From Pseudoxanthomonas jiangsuensis (GTDB lineage Bacteria > Pseudomonadota > Gammaproteobacteria > Xanthomonadales > Xanthomonadaceae): DNA of 64,000 nucleotides. Under the pieces are notes generated by a model. It worked only from the letters and a program-made list of their open reading frames with translations. It searched no databases and was not told where the DNA came from. The position numbers were made by a program, and so were the translations under genes. The stretch is taken from NCBI RefSeq assembly GCF_010093185.1, contig NZ_PDWL01000003.1:124001-188000 (forward strand). The letters run 5' to 3'. Below, piece by piece: positions 1-9,211 of this stretch (its first letter is position 1; each line of letters opens with the position of its first letter).

Positions 1-1484
1 GGCAGCACCGGCGCCAGCGCGGCGGCCAGCACCCGGAACAGGTTCAGGCCCTGGGTGCACACCGCCTGCAGCCGGGCGTCGGCACCGGCCTCCTTGGCGA
101 TCACCCATGGCTTCTGCTCGTCGATGTACTTGTTGGCCTCGTCGGCCAGCGCCATCAGCTGGCGGATCGCCGCGGCCGGGTCGTTGCGCTCGTAGGCCTC
201 GCGCACGCCGTCGAGGACGGCGACGAAGCGGGCGTACTGGGCCGGGTCGGGCAGCGCATCGGCCAGGCGGCCGCCGAAGCGCTTTTCGATGAAGCCGGCG
301 CAGCGGCTGGCCAGGTTGACGAACTTGCCGACCAGGTCGGCGTTCACCCGCGCGGTGAAGTCGGCCAGGTTCAGGTCCAGGTCGTCCACGCCGCCGGAGG
401 ACTTGGCCGCGTAGTAGTAGCGCAGGGCCTCCGGCTCCAGGCCCGCGTCCAGGTAGGTGCGGGCCATGATGAAGGTGCCGCGCGACTTGGACATCTTGGC
501 GCCGTCCACGGTCAGGTAGCCGTTGACGTGCAGCCGGGTCGGCGCGCGCAGGCCGGCGCCGTGCAGCACCGCCGGCCAGAACAGGCCGTGGAAGTTGACG
601 ATGTCCTTGCCGATGAAGTGGTGCAGCTCGGCGTCGCTGTCCGGCGCCAGGAAGGCGTCGAAGTCGGCGCCGTTGCCCGCGCACAGGTTGCGGAAGCTGG
701 ACAGGTAGCCGATCGGCGCGTCCAGCCAGACGTAGAAGTACTTGCCCGGCTGGCCGGGGATCTGGAAGCCGAAGTAGGGCGCGTCGCGGGAGATGTCCCA
801 GGCGCGCAGGCCGCCCTCGGCGTCCAGCCATTCCATCAGCTTGGCCTTGACCCCCGGCAGGGCGACGTCGCCGGCCAGCCAGTCGCGCAGGAAGGCCTCG
901 AAGCGGCCGACCTCGAAGAAGAAGTGCTCGGAGTCGCGCATCTCGGGCGTCGCGCCCGACAGCACCGACTTCGGCTCCTTCAGGTCGGTCGGCGCGTAGG
1001 TGGCGCCGCAGACCTCGCAGTTGTCGCCGTACTGGTCGGCCGCGCCGCAGTTGGGGCAGATGCCCTTGATGTAGCGGTCGGGCAGGAACATGCCCTTGGC
1101 CGGGTCGTAGAACTGGGCCACGTTGCGGCGGGCGATGTGGCCGCCGGCCTCCAGGCGCGCGTAGAACAGCCCGGTCAGCTCGCGGTTGGCGGCCGAGTTG
1201 GTCGAGTCGTAGTGGTCGAAGTCCACCCCGAAGGCGGCGAAGTCGCGCTCGTGGCTGGCCTGCATGCCGGCGATGAAGGCCTCCGGCGTGACCCCGGCCT
1301 TCTCCGCGGCGAGCATGATCGGGGTGCCGTGGGTGTCGTCGGCGCAGACGTAGTGCACGGTGTCGCCGCGCATGCGCCGGGCCCGGACCCAGATGTCGGC
1401 CTGGATGTAGCCGACCAGGTGGCCCAGGTGCAGCGGGCCGTTGGCGTAGGGCAGGGCGTTGGTGACGAGCGCGGAGCGGGACAT
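1..1484 (-). CDS. metG: Methionyl-tRNA synthetase, C-terminal part beyond the window
   Basis: Class I aminoacyl-tRNA synthetase that charges tRNA-Met in the cytoplasm. About 494 residues are visible; the C-terminal part, including any tRNA-binding domain, lies beyond the left edge. The N-terminus reads [20 protein letters not shown] and carries the HIGH-type signature as HLGH. A zinc knuckle with two CxxC pairs (CPNC and CEVC) sits near residue 145, and the catalytic loop is an intact KMSKS. The start at 1484 is the first methionine before the canonical N-terminus. A GATAAT-like -10 on the minus strand at 1512-1517 would give a leader of about 20 nt. In many gammaproteobacteria metG lies next to mrp/apbC; here the two are about 7.7 kb apart. 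Confidence 0.97.
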   Translation of the reverse strand, partial: MSRSALVTNALPYANGPLHLGHLVGYIQADIWVRARRMRGDTVHYVCADDTHGTPIMLAAEKAGVTPEAFIAGMQASHERDFAAFGVDFDHYDSTNSAANRELTGLFYARLEAGGHIARRNVAQFYDPAKGMFLPDRYIKGICPNCGAADQYGDNCEVCGATYAPTDLKEPKSVLSGATPEMRDSEHFFFEVGRFEAFLRDWLAGDVALPGVKAKLMEWLDAEGGLRAWDISRDAPYFGFQIPGQPGKYFYVWLDAPIGYLSSFRNLCAGNGADFDAFLAPDSDAELHHFIGKDIVNFHGLFWPAVLHGAGLRAPTRLHVNGYLTVDGAKMSKSRGTFIMARTYLDAGLEPEALRYYYAAKSSGGVDDLDLNLADFTARVNADLVGKFVNLASRCAGFIEKRFGGRLADALPDPAQYARFVAVLDGVREAYERNDPAAAIRQLMALADEANKYIDEQKPWVIAKEAGADARLQAVCTQGLNLFRVLAAALAPVL

Positions 1485-1547
1485 GGGGTGGCGTGCGGCG
1501 AGGGGGCGGCGATTATCGCATGGGGGCGGACGCGGTCCCGGAAAGCA

Positions 1548-1571
1548 GCGACCCGGCCTGGGCCGGGTCGC
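1548..1571 (-). terminator. Hairpin after the DUF2147 gene
   Basis: Two 11-nt arms (1548-1558 and 1561-1571) form a GC-rich hairpin just past the stop of the DUF2147 gene and before metG. The U tract is poor, so termination is possible but not certain. Confidence 0.45.
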
Positions 1572-1601
1572 GGGTGGCGTGCCGCTATCGCGTCGGGCGG
1601 C

Positions 1602-2042
1602 CTATTGCCGCTCCCACACCTGCGACTTGCAGATGAAGGCGATGCAGCCGGACACCTCCAGCTTGCTGCCGCCTTCGATCAGTTCCATTTTGGACTTGTA
1701 CACCTTGCCCTCGTCGGGCTTGAGGATGGTGCCGCCGGCGTACTCGCCGCCGCCCTCGGCGCGCATCCCGCGGATGATCTCCATGCCGGTGATGGGCTTG
1801 TTCTTGCGGTCGTCGCCGCACTTGTCGCAGGTCGGGTTCGGCCGGCTGGGGTTGATCAGCTCGACGATGCGGCCGGTGAGGACGCCATTGGCGGCCTGGC
1901 TGATCTCGACATAGGACTTGGGCCGGCCGGTGTCGCCGTCGATGGTCTTCCAGCGGCCGACCACCGGGTCGGCGGCGATGGCGGCGAGCGAGGCGAGCAT
2001 AAGCGGGGTCGCCGCCAGTGCGGCCAGCAGGGTCTTGCGCAT
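1602..2042 (-). CDS. Secreted DUF2147 domain protein
   Basis: A 146-residue protein with a clear Sec signal peptide (MRKTLLAALAATPLMLASLA, cleavage near AIAAD), so probably periplasmic. The mature part begins PVVGRWKTIDGDTGRPKSYV, the typical start of the DUF2147 family, a small beta-rich domain of unknown function. Two cysteine pairs are visible (CDKC near residue 92 and a C...C pair near the C-terminus), which suggests disulfides. A strong Shine-Dalgarno, GGAGGGG, stands 3 nt before the ATG. It is followed by a hairpin and then metG, so it is probably a single-gene unit. The function is unknown; the family assignment comes from motif recall. Confidence 0.85.
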   Translation of the reverse strand: MRKTLLAALAATPLMLASLAAIAADPVVGRWKTIDGDTGRPKSYVEISQAANGVLTGRIVELINPSRPNPTCDKCGDDRKNKPITGMEIIRGMRAEGGGEYAGGTILKPDEGKVYKSKMELIEGGSKLEVSGCIAFICKSQVWERQ

Positions 2043-2137
2043 GGTCCCCTCCCAGGGATGTGGATGGATCGGCGGCCCGGGGCCTCCCGTGCGCCCAACT
2101 TACACCGCATTCGCTTGCGTATGGAAGCGCTCAGCGC

Positions 2138-2166
2138 AAAAAAAGACCCGGCAGCAGCCGGGTCTT
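2138..2166 (-). terminator. Rho-independent terminator of the S9 peptidase gene
   Basis: On the minus strand the 9-bp stem AGACCCGGC/GCCGGGTCT (2144-2152 with 2157-2165) is followed by a run of T residues (2144 down to 2138). It lies 23 bp past the peptidase stop codon. Confidence 0.9.
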
Positions 2167-2188
2167 CAGGCTTGCGCCGGGGGGCGGC

Positions 2189-4225
2189 TCAGAGGCCGCC
2201 GCCGCCACAGTCCTTGGTCAGGTAGTCATCGATGAGGCGGAGCTGGTCACCCATGATCTCGCGCGTCCAGGCCGGGCCGTGGGCGTAGTCCTTGATCTCG
2301 TGGTAGACCACCGGCTTGCCGGCGCGCTTGGCCTTGTCGACGAACCACACCGACTGCTCCAGCGGCACGATCTGGTCGCGGTCGCCGTGGTAGACCATCA
2401 GCGGGATCTGCATCTGGTCGGCCTTGTCGATCGGATTCAGGCCATCCACCGTCGGCGCCTGGGCCTGGCGGAAGAATGGATTGGTGTAGTAGCGCGACCA
2501 GATGCGCTTGTGGTCCGAAACGCCTGCGCCGGCGATGGCGCACTTGTACAGGCCGTTGGGACGCACGGAGGCGGCGAAGGCCGAGTAGCCGCCGTAGGAG
2601 AAGCCGAACATGGCGATGTGGCCGGGCTGGGCGATCTTCTGTTCGATCATCCACTTGGCACCATCGTCCTTGTCGTCCTGCATCTTCTGGCCCCATTCGG
2701 CGTCGCCGGCCATCCACAGCCTGCGGCCCCAGCCATCGGAGCCACGGAACTGCGGACGCAGGACCGCCATGCAGCGTGACGCCATCAGCGGCACCCACAT
2801 TGAACCGTCGAAGTCCATGGTGTCGCGTGCCCATGGGCCGCCGTGCGGATGGACCACGGCCTTCCACGGGCCTGCGCCGCACATCTCGGTGTTGGGACGG
2901 GTCAGGAAGGCCGGGATGTCCAGGCCGTCGCGGGCCTTGTAGTAGACCAGTTCGGTGCTGCCGAGCGAGCGCGGGTCGATGGCCGGGTAGCTCTTGGCCA
3001 GCAGCGAGAGCTGGCCGTTGCGGAACAGGTAGTGTTCCGGCGGCACCGAGGCGCCATCCACGGTCAACACCACGGTGGACAGGTCCGGCGTGGACCCGTT
3101 GATGGTGATGTTCCTCTCCACCGGGTAGTCGATGGTCGCCGACTGGCCGGTGGCCGGGTCGACGATCCTCAGCTTCTGGCTGGTGATGCCCAGCGCCTGG
3201 CGCAGGCCGGCGTCCAGCGCGCGCATGTCGGGGTCGGTCCACTCGATGTCGTCGCCACGCGGGCCCTCGTAGCCCAGGCCGCGGATCTCGCCGAAGTCGG
3301 AGCCGGCGTCGCGCGAGCGATTGACCAGTACGCGGTTGGCGTTGAAGAAACGGTGCTGGAACAGCACTTCCTTGCGCTGGCGTGCGGCAATGTCGTACTC
3401 GTAGACCAGCGCCTTGTCTTCGCCGGCGTTGCTGAGCACGAAGGCGATATTGGGGTCGCGGCTGAAGCCGATGATCTCGGTCTGGTCGCGGTCCTTGACG
3501 TAGGAGCGGAAGTGCTCCTCCCACTTGCCTTCGGTGTTGCGGAACTCGGCGGAAATGTAGGCGCCGCTGCCGCCGACGTCCTGCTTCAGGCGGGCGCGCA
3601 GGTTGCCATCCAGGTCGGTCACGTAGCCGGCGACCTGGGACTCGGACATCTGGATGCGCTCGGACTTGAAGTTGCGCAGGTCGACCCGGTAGACGTCGCC
3701 GGCATCGGCGCCGACATTGTTGACCACCAGGATGTGGCTGGGGTCGTTGGGCAGGGAGTCGAGGATGGTCGGGTTGGTGATCGCCTGCACTAGCTGCTCG
3801 GCGCGGGTGTTGGCGCGCTTCTGGGGCAGGGGCTCGTTCCAGTCCTTGCCTTGCAGGTCGGTGATCATCAGCTTGGACAGGAAGTTCTTGGTCACGTCGC
3901 CCAGGCGCAGGTCCAGGGGCTGCATCAGCGACACGGCCAGGCGGTCGTTCTTGATGAACTGGACGCCGGTGATCTTCATGCTGGAGGCGCCGATCAGGGT
4001 CGGTGCCTTGGCCAGGTCTGCGGTATTCCAGACCGCGATGACCCGCTCCTCTCCATCACCCCGCAGGGCGGCGATGTGCTTGCCATCGGGAGAGAGGCTG
4101 AACCCCGAGAACGCCGGGTAGGCGGCCATCTGTTCGATGGTGGGTGCAACCGGGGGCGCGGCCAGCGCCTGGCCGGTGGCGAGGCTGGCCAGGATGGCCA
4201 GGGGGAGTGCGTGTTTGATTTTCAT
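2189..4225 (-). CDS. Secreted prolyl oligopeptidase family (S9) peptidase
   Basis: A 678-residue serine peptidase of the alpha/beta-hydrolase type with an N-terminal beta-propeller. The start at 4225 gives a signal peptide (MKIKHALPLAILASLATGQA, cleavage after ALA) and has GGAG upstream; an in-frame ATG 17 codons earlier would spoil the signal. The propeller, with WD-like repeats such as FSLSPDGKHIAAL, spans about residues 30-400. The catalytic domain holds the nucleophile motif GFSYGGYS (about 541), the acid in GDRDQIVP (about 617) and the base in YAHGPAW (about 646). It probably cleaves short peptides in the periplasm or outside the cell. It lies next to, and is transcribed in the same direction as, a large TonB-dependent receptor, but a terminator separates them. 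The pairing suggests peptide uptake and digestion, which is inference. Confidence 0.93.
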   Translation of the reverse strand: MKIKHALPLAILASLATGQALAAPPVAPTIEQMAAYPAFSGFSLSPDGKHIAALRGDGEERVIAVWNTADLAKAPTLIGASSMKITGVQFIKNDRLAVSLMQPLDLRLGDVTKNFLSKLMITDLQGKDWNEPLPQKRANTRAEQLVQAITNPTILDSLPNDPSHILVVNNVGADAGDVYRVDLRNFKSERIQMSESQVAGYVTDLDGNLRARLKQDVGGSGAYISAEFRNTEGKWEEHFRSYVKDRDQTEIIGFSRDPNIAFVLSNAGEDKALVYEYDIAARQRKEVLFQHRFFNANRVLVNRSRDAGSDFGEIRGLGYEGPRGDDIEWTDPDMRALDAGLRQALGITSQKLRIVDPATGQSATIDYPVERNITINGSTPDLSTVVLTVDGASVPPEHYLFRNGQLSLLAKSYPAIDPRSLGSTELVYYKARDGLDIPAFLTRPNTEMCGAGPWKAVVHPHGGPWARDTMDFDGSMWVPLMASRCMAVLRPQFRGSDGWGRRLWMAGDAEWGQKMQDDKDDGAKWMIEQKIAQPGHIAMFGFSYGGYSAFAASVRPNGLYKCAIAGAGVSDHKRIWSRYYTNPFFRQAQAPTVDGLNPIDKADQMQIPLMVYHGDRDQIVPLEQSVWFVDKAKRAGKPVVYHEIKDYAHGPAWTREIMGDQLRLIDDYLTKDCGGGGL

Positions 4226-4270
4226 CGGTCGCTCCGTCGACGGGTGGATGCGGTTCGATACTAGCAGGGC

Positions 4271-4305
4271 AAACAAAAGGCCGCCGCCCTTGCGGGCGGC
4301 GGCCT
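4271..4305 (-). terminator. Terminator of the TonB-dependent receptor gene
   Basis: A 12-bp GC stem (4278-4289 with 4294-4305, loop 4290-4293) is followed on the minus strand by TTTTGTTT. It lies between the receptor stop and the peptidase gene. Confidence 0.9.
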
Positions 4306-4332
4306 GTCAAACCACTACATCAGGAGCACGGA

Positions 4333-7300
4333 TCAGAATTCCTTGGAGAAATTCAGGAAGAACGTCCGGCCGAAGTAGTCGTAGCCGCTGTACAGCGGTG
4401 CGTTGCCGATGGTGGTGTAGGCACCGGTCGACACGACCGGCGGGTCCTTGTCGGCCACGTTGCGGATCCCGCCGGTCACCGACCAGTCGTCGCCGGTGTA
4501 CTTCAGCGACAGGTTGTGCAGGAAGTAGTCGTCGATCGCCATCTGGTAGGTCGGGCGGTAGTCAACGCCGTCGTACTTCTCGTAGTACGAGTAGCTCTCA
4601 ACCGAGCCCACCCAGTCCAGGCCGTAGCGCACGCGCCAGTTGCGGATGGTGTAGTTGAGGTCCAGCTGGCCGGTCAGTTCCGGTGCGCCGATGGTGCCGC
4701 TGTAGTCCTTGTACTCGACGCTCGGCAGGGTCTGGCCGCCCTGCTCCAGGAAGCTGGTGACCGCCAGGTTGGCAACGAAGCGGCCCTGGCCGATGTCACG
4801 CGCATAGCGGGTGGTGAAGTCCCAGCCGCGCACCTTGTCACGGGCCACATTGATGTAACCGGTGGTCACGGTCAGCGAGTTGTTGGCGGCGCGCTGCACC
4901 AGCGAGCAGTAGCCGGAGCCGGCGGTGAACTCGGCCTGCGACTGGCCGTAGCACAGTGCCAGGACCTGGGCGCCGCTCAGGCGGGCAACACCGTTCTTCA
5001 CCTCGATCGAGAAGTAGTCCGCCGCGAAGGACAGGTCGCCGAAGCCGTCACCGAATTCCGGCTGGAACACCAGGCCTGCGGTCACCGCCTCGGAGGTCTC
5101 GGCCGACAGGCCGGTTTCCGCGCCACCCTGGGTGTAGACCGTGATGCTGTTGGTGGCGTTGAAGTTCGGCGGCAGGCCCAGCGAGGAGCAGTTCAGGTAG
5201 GTGTTGCTGTTGGTGTCGGTGGCATTGCCCCAGTCGTTGCAGGGGTCGCCGCTCTGGTTGGCGAAGCCGCTGCTGGCGCCGAGGAACTGCTCGAACAGTG
5301 CCGGGGCGCGGAACGAGGTGCCACGCGAGGCGCGCAGCGACAGCCAGTCGACCGGCGTCCAAAGCATGCCCAGCTTCCAGGTGTCATCGCTGCCGTAGGA
5401 GTCGTAGTCGGTGTAGCGGCCGGACAGGTTGAAGGTCAGCTCCTGTGCGCCCGGCAGGCCGGACAGCAGCGGGATCTCGAACTCGGCATAGGCTTCCTTC
5501 ACCGAGTCCTCGCCGCGGGTCGGCGTGGAGGAGGTGAAGCCGTAGAGGTTGCTGTTGATCGAGTTGATGTCCGGGGTGTCGTCGATCTCCATGCCGCGGT
5601 ACTCGACGCCGAACGCTGCGGCCACGGTGCCGCCGAACGGAATGTCGAACAGCGGGCCGCTGACGCCAAAGGCCGCGGTCTCTTCCTCGTAGATGGTGCT
5701 GCCGTGGGTCTCCTGCATGATGTAGTTGCGGTACGCCTGCGAGAGGTTGCCCGCGACGACGTCGGCGCTCAACACCGGGGCGGCGACGCAGCCGTCGGAG
5801 GTGTCGCGGCAGACAAAACCGCCGTTGCCATCGGAAACCACGTCATAGCTCTTGGCGATGCGGTCGGTCAGGCGGTTGTCGGTGTAGTAGTCCGCGTCCG
5901 AACGGCCGTAGCTGAGGTAGCCGTCGTAGCTCCAGGAGCTGCCCAGGTCGCCGCGCAGGCCGGCGGTGTAGCGGCCGAAGTCGATGGTCTGGCGGTTGCC
6001 GTACAGGCCCCAGCCGATGAAGGCGCGGGCAGCGATCGGCAGGCCATTGGTCGAGCCGTCGGCGGGAGCGGCGGACATCCGCGGCAGCCACGACAGGTCG
6101 CCCAGCAGCGGGCTGCCGACGGCGTAGTCGACGGTGTGCTGCAGGTAGCCGGTCTGCTCGGACTCGCGGCGGGTGATCAGGGCCTCGAAGTAGGCCTCGG
6201 CATCACCCATCACGCCCAGGTCCATGCTGCCCTGGAGGAAGCCGGTGACGTTGGTGGTCGGCGAGATCAGCGACTCGCGCTTCATCGTCGGGTCGTACGT
6301 GGTACGCCCTTCCAGATCCACGCCCTCGTAGCCGGGCAGGTCGCCATCGGTGACGGAGGCATTCGGGCGCCAGCGGTTGAAATAGTCGAAGCCACCCGGC
6401 GGCATGTTGTCCGGATCGTAGGTGCCGTAATAGCCCAGGCTGCCCAGGCCGGGGCGACCCAGCAGGTACTGGGTGCCAAGGGTGTTGATGGTCACGCCGC
6501 CGGCGTCCAGGCCCCAGCACTTGGGCTCGCCGGTGGTCGGATCGATGTAGTCGTCGGCGCCGTAGCGGCCGGTGGCGTCGTCGCGGCCCAGCAGCGGGCG
6601 CGGGCAATCGCTGGCCCAGTCGCGGTCACCCATGGTGACTTCCTGGCGGTCGTAGATCTCCAGCGAGCCGGAGACGCGCCACTTGTCGCCGCTGGTGCCG
6701 AACAGGGTGCCCCAGCGGGTTTCCAGGCCGCCACCGTTCTGGGTGGCGTTGGTCTGGAACTCGACGGCCACGCCGTCGAACTTGCTCTTGGTCACCACGT
6801 TGACCACGCCGGCGACCGCGTCGGAACCGTAGATGGCCGAAGCGCCATCCTTCAGGACCTCAACGTGCTCGACCATGATGTTCGGCAGCGTATTGAGGTC
6901 GACCGAGCCCACGGCGCCGCGCGAGCCGGACGGCGAAAGGCGGCGGCCGTTGACCAGCAGCAGCGAGCGGGTCGGGCCCAGGCCGCGCAGCGACAGGGTG
7001 TTGACGCCCGGGCCGCCGTTGACGACGTAGCCGCCGTAAGCGTTGTTGATCTGGTCCGAGCCGCCGGTGACGGCATTGCTCTGGAGCAGGCCGGCGGTGG
7101 AGTTGAAGCCGGCAACGGTCGACTCCTCGCGGGGGATCACCTGGATGGGCGAGACCGAGTTGAAGGTGCTCTTGGCAATACGCGAACCGGTGACGGTGAC
7201 GGCATCCAGGGTCGAGGTATTGGTGGGGGCGGCCTCTTCGGTGGACTCCTGGGAGTCCTCTTCGGTGGCGTCCTGAGCGTGGACGACGCCGAGCGGGAAC

Positions 7301-7377
7301 ATCAGGGCGGTCGCCAGCGCGAGGGTGAGCGGGTTCTTGTTGAAGCGTGAGCCGGAAGCGTTGCGGCGGGCGGCCAT
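4333..7377 (-). CDS. Large TonB-dependent outer-membrane receptor
   Basis: A 1014-residue outer-membrane receptor. The start at 7377 (MAARRNASGSRFNKNPLTLA) has AGGAG upstream and yields a signal peptide ending VVHA; an ATG 7 codons earlier is less likely. A low-complexity acidic linker rich in E, S and T precedes the TonB-box-like DAVTVTGSRI near residue 60. The plug domain follows (IRG-like motif LSLRGLGPTRSLLLVNGRR; AIYGSDAVAGVVNVVTK), then a long beta-barrel ending in the aromatic FFLNFSKEF. The length of about 1000 residues and the GSRI plug start fit the xanthomonad receptors thought to import peptides or glycans rather than siderophores. The terminal Phe matches outer-membrane insertion signals. 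The gene is divergent from a TPR-sulfotransferase across a 186-bp AT-richer region. The ligand is not known. Confidence 0.95.
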   Translation of the reverse strand: MAARRNASGSRFNKNPLTLALATALMFPLGVVHAQDATEEDSQESTEEAAPTNTSTLDAVTVTGSRIAKSTFNSVSPIQVIPREESTVAGFNSTAGLLQSNAVTGGSDQINNAYGGYVVNGGPGVNTLSLRGLGPTRSLLLVNGRRLSPSGSRGAVGSVDLNTLPNIMVEHVEVLKDGASAIYGSDAVAGVVNVVTKSKFDGVAVEFQTNATQNGGGLETRWGTLFGTSGDKWRVSGSLEIYDRQEVTMGDRDWASDCPRPLLGRDDATGRYGADDYIDPTTGEPKCWGLDAGGVTINTLGTQYLLGRPGLGSLGYYGTYDPDNMPPGGFDYFNRWRPNASVTDGDLPGYEGVDLEGRTTYDPTMKRESLISPTTNVTGFLQGSMDLGVMGDAEAYFEALITRRESEQTGYLQHTVDYAVGSPLLGDLSWLPRMSAAPADGSTNGLPIAARAFIGWGLYGNRQTIDFGRYTAGLRGDLGSSWSYDGYLSYGRSDADYYTDNRLTDRIAKSYDVVSDGNGGFVCRDTSDGCVAAPVLSADVVAGNLSQAYRNYIMQETHGSTIYEEETAAFGVSGPLFDIPFGGTVAAAFGVEYRGMEIDDTPDINSINSNLYGFTSSTPTRGEDSVKEAYAEFEIPLLSGLPGAQELTFNLSGRYTDYDSYGSDDTWKLGMLWTPVDWLSLRASRGTSFRAPALFEQFLGASSGFANQSGDPCNDWGNATDTNSNTYLNCSSLGLPPNFNATNSITVYTQGGAETGLSAETSEAVTAGLVFQPEFGDGFGDLSFAADYFSIEVKNGVARLSGAQVLALCYGQSQAEFTAGSGYCSLVQRAANNSLTVTTGYINVARDKVRGWDFTTRYARDIGQGRFVANLAVTSFLEQGGQTLPSVEYKDYSGTIGAPELTGQLDLNYTIRNWRVRYGLDWVGSVESYSYYEKYDGVDYRPTYQMAIDDYFLHNLSLKYTGDDWSVTGGIRNVADKDPPVVSTGAYTTIGNAPLYSGYDYFGRTFFLNFSKEF

Positions 7378-7416
7378 TGAATTCTCCTGTGGAAACAACT
7401 AGTTGGGTCGCAGTAA

Positions 7417-7473
7417 CGTTGCTGTTGCAATCGTTGCTGAATGATACTACTCACGGCTTTCCGTAAAATGCAA
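7417..7473 (-). promoter_or_regulatory. Predicted promoter and direct repeats upstream of the TonB receptor
   Basis: On the minus strand TTGCAT (7468-7473) and TAGTAT (7444-7449) form a sigma70-like promoter with an 18-bp spacer. Just downstream, around the expected +1, are two exact copies of CAGCAACG (7417-7424 and 7432-7439), 15 bp apart, with a TTGCAA palindrome between them. This is a plausible operator; no regulator gene is adjacent. Confidence 0.4.
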
Positions 7474-7563
7474 CGCCTTTTTAACGACATCAACACATTG
7501 CCCGCGTAGAGGGCCGCTCCGGCCCGTTCGGGCATTCCTGACGGCTGCCGTAGACTTCCGGAC

Positions 7564-9156
7564 ATGAATAGCCAGAAAAACTCCCGGATCGACAGTCCGG
7601 CCGCCCTGGTCGGACTGGGCAATGACCTGCTGCGCCAGCGACGGTTCACCGAGGCGGTGGAGCTCGGGCGCCGTGCCGCCGAGGCCTGCCCGGACCAGGC
7701 GCAGGTCTTCGCCTTCCTGGCCGAGGCCCTGCGCCTGGCGGACGACCTGCCCGGCGCGCTGGTCGCGATAGACCAGGCCATCGCGCTCGGTGGTGCCGCG
7801 CAGCACAAGGTCAAGAAGGCCTGGCTGCTGTCGCGCTCGTACCGCCGCGACGAGGTGCCGGCCCTGGTGGCCGGGATTTCCGCCGAGGCCGGCGACAATG
7901 CCGTGCTGCTCTGGCAGATCGGCAAGCTCTACTTCCACCACAACATGCTGCAAGAGGCCATCGTCCACTACGTCAGGGCACTGGCCGTGGCCGGCGACCG
8001 GCCGGCCTGGCGCTACGACCTGGCGGTCGCCCGCTTTTACGCCGGTGACGCGGCGGCGGCCGAGGGCGACCTGGAGAGCATCTTGGCGGTGACGCCGCAG
8101 GCCGGTCCCGTGATCTACCTGCGTTCGACCCTCGTCAGGCAAGGGCCGCAAAGCAATCACGTCGCCGATATCGAGGCCAGGCTGCAGGCGGGCTTCTCGC
8201 AGGACGAGGACGAGGCCTGCGCACTGTATGCGCTGGGCAAGGAGCTGGAGGACCTCGGCGAGCACGAGCGTTCCTTCGCTGCCTTCACGGCCGGTGCGAA
8301 GAAGCGCAGGGCCACGCTCAACTACGACGCTTCGGCCTTCTACGCCACCCTGGAAGAGGTCCGTGGGGTCATGGATGCGCCGGCGATGTCGGCACCCGCG
8401 AACGGGTGCGAGGACGAGGGCGCGATCTTCATCCTGGGCATGCCACGCACGGGTACCACGCTCGCCGAGCGCATGCTCCTGCAGTCCGGTTGCGTGGAGA
8501 ACGCCGGTGAACTGACCGATTTCGGCTTCCTGCTGGGTGCGGCGATCAGCCGCCTGCAGGTCGCCGATCCCTCGCTGGGCGTGGCCGCAGCCACGCAACA
8601 GCTGGACTTCGCCGCGCTTGGGCGTGACTACATGCGTGGTGCCCGGCAGATGGCAGGCGGCAGTGCGCGCTTCATCGACAAAATGCCGGCCAACTACATG
8701 TACTGCGGCCTGCTGCACCGGGCCATGCCCAATGCCCGGATCATCCATGTCGAGCGCGACCCGCTGGACAGCTGCTATGCGATCTTCAAGACGCTGTTCT
8801 TCAACGCCTACGAATTCTCCTACGATCTCGACGAACTGGCGGAGTACTACATCGCCTACCGCCGGATGATGCGGCATTGGCACGAAGTGATGCCCGGGGC
8901 GATACTCGACGTGCGCTACGAGGCGCTGGTGGCCGACCCGGAAGGGCAGTCACGGCGCATCTACGACTGGTGCGGCCTGGAGTGGAATCCGGCCGTTCTG
9001 GAAGTTCCGGACAGGCGCAGGGCCTTCGCCACGGCCAGCGCGGCGCAGGTGCGCGAGCCGGTGCATACACGTTCGGTCGGCAGCTCCCGCAGGCACCTGA
9101 AGGGCTTGGCGCCGCTGGTCGACAGGCTCCAGGCCGCCGGCCTGTACACGCCATAA
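7564..9156 (+). CDS. TPR-repeat sulfotransferase family protein
   Basis: A 530-residue cytoplasmic protein with no signal peptide. Residues about 15-270 are tetratricopeptide-like helical repeats (LGNDLLRQRRFTEAVELGRR, LRLADDLPGALVAIDQAIAL). The C-terminal half is a PAPS-dependent sulfotransferase domain: the 5'-phosphosulfate loop is ILGMPRTGTTLAERML near residue 290 and the 3'-phosphate-binding segment is IIHVERDPLDSC near 395. The closing motif SSRRHLKGLAPLVDRL is typical of this TPR-fused group. It would transfer sulfate from PAPS to an unknown acceptor; TPR repeats usually bind a protein or peptide partner. It is divergent from the TonB receptor and about 55 bp ahead of apbC. Substrate and pathway are not known. 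Confidence 0.92.
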   Translation: MNSQKNSRIDSPAALVGLGNDLLRQRRFTEAVELGRRAAEACPDQAQVFAFLAEALRLADDLPGALVAIDQAIALGGAAQHKVKKAWLLSRSYRRDEVPALVAGISAEAGDNAVLLWQIGKLYFHHNMLQEAIVHYVRALAVAGDRPAWRYDLAVARFYAGDAAAAEGDLESILAVTPQAGPVIYLRSTLVRQGPQSNHVADIEARLQAGFSQDEDEACALYALGKELEDLGEHERSFAAFTAGAKKRRATLNYDASAFYATLEEVRGVMDAPAMSAPANGCEDEGAIFILGMPRTGTTLAERMLLQSGCVENAGELTDFGFLLGAAISRLQVADPSLGVAAATQQLDFAALGRDYMRGARQMAGGSARFIDKMPANYMYCGLLHRAMPNARIIHVERDPLDSCYAIFKTLFFNAYEFSYDLDELAEYYIAYRRMMRHWHEVMPGAILDVRYEALVADPEGQSRRIYDWCGLEWNPAVLEVPDRRRAFATASAAQVREPVHTRSVGSSRRHLKGLAPLVDRLQAAGLYTP

Positions 9157-9211
9157 GCCACCCGCCCCGTGTGGGCCAAGCGCGCACGGGGCAGCACTCC
9201 GGATCCAGGAC

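Noticed and set aside
528..2225. Long open frame (565 codons) on the plus strand opposite metG and the DUF2147 gene
   Set aside because: It lies antisense to well-recognised genes; its Val/Ala/Gly/Arg-rich product has no domain and arises from high GC third positions.
4516..7350. 944-codon open frame opposite the TonB receptor
   Set aside because: Shadow of the receptor gene: valine/alanine/glycine-rich, no ribosome site, no motif.
7441..7509. 22-codon frame starting ATGATACTACTC in the receptor/sulfotransferase interval, considered as a precursor peptide
   Set aside because: No ribosome site, and the receptor promoter overlaps it; short AT-richer frames are expected here.
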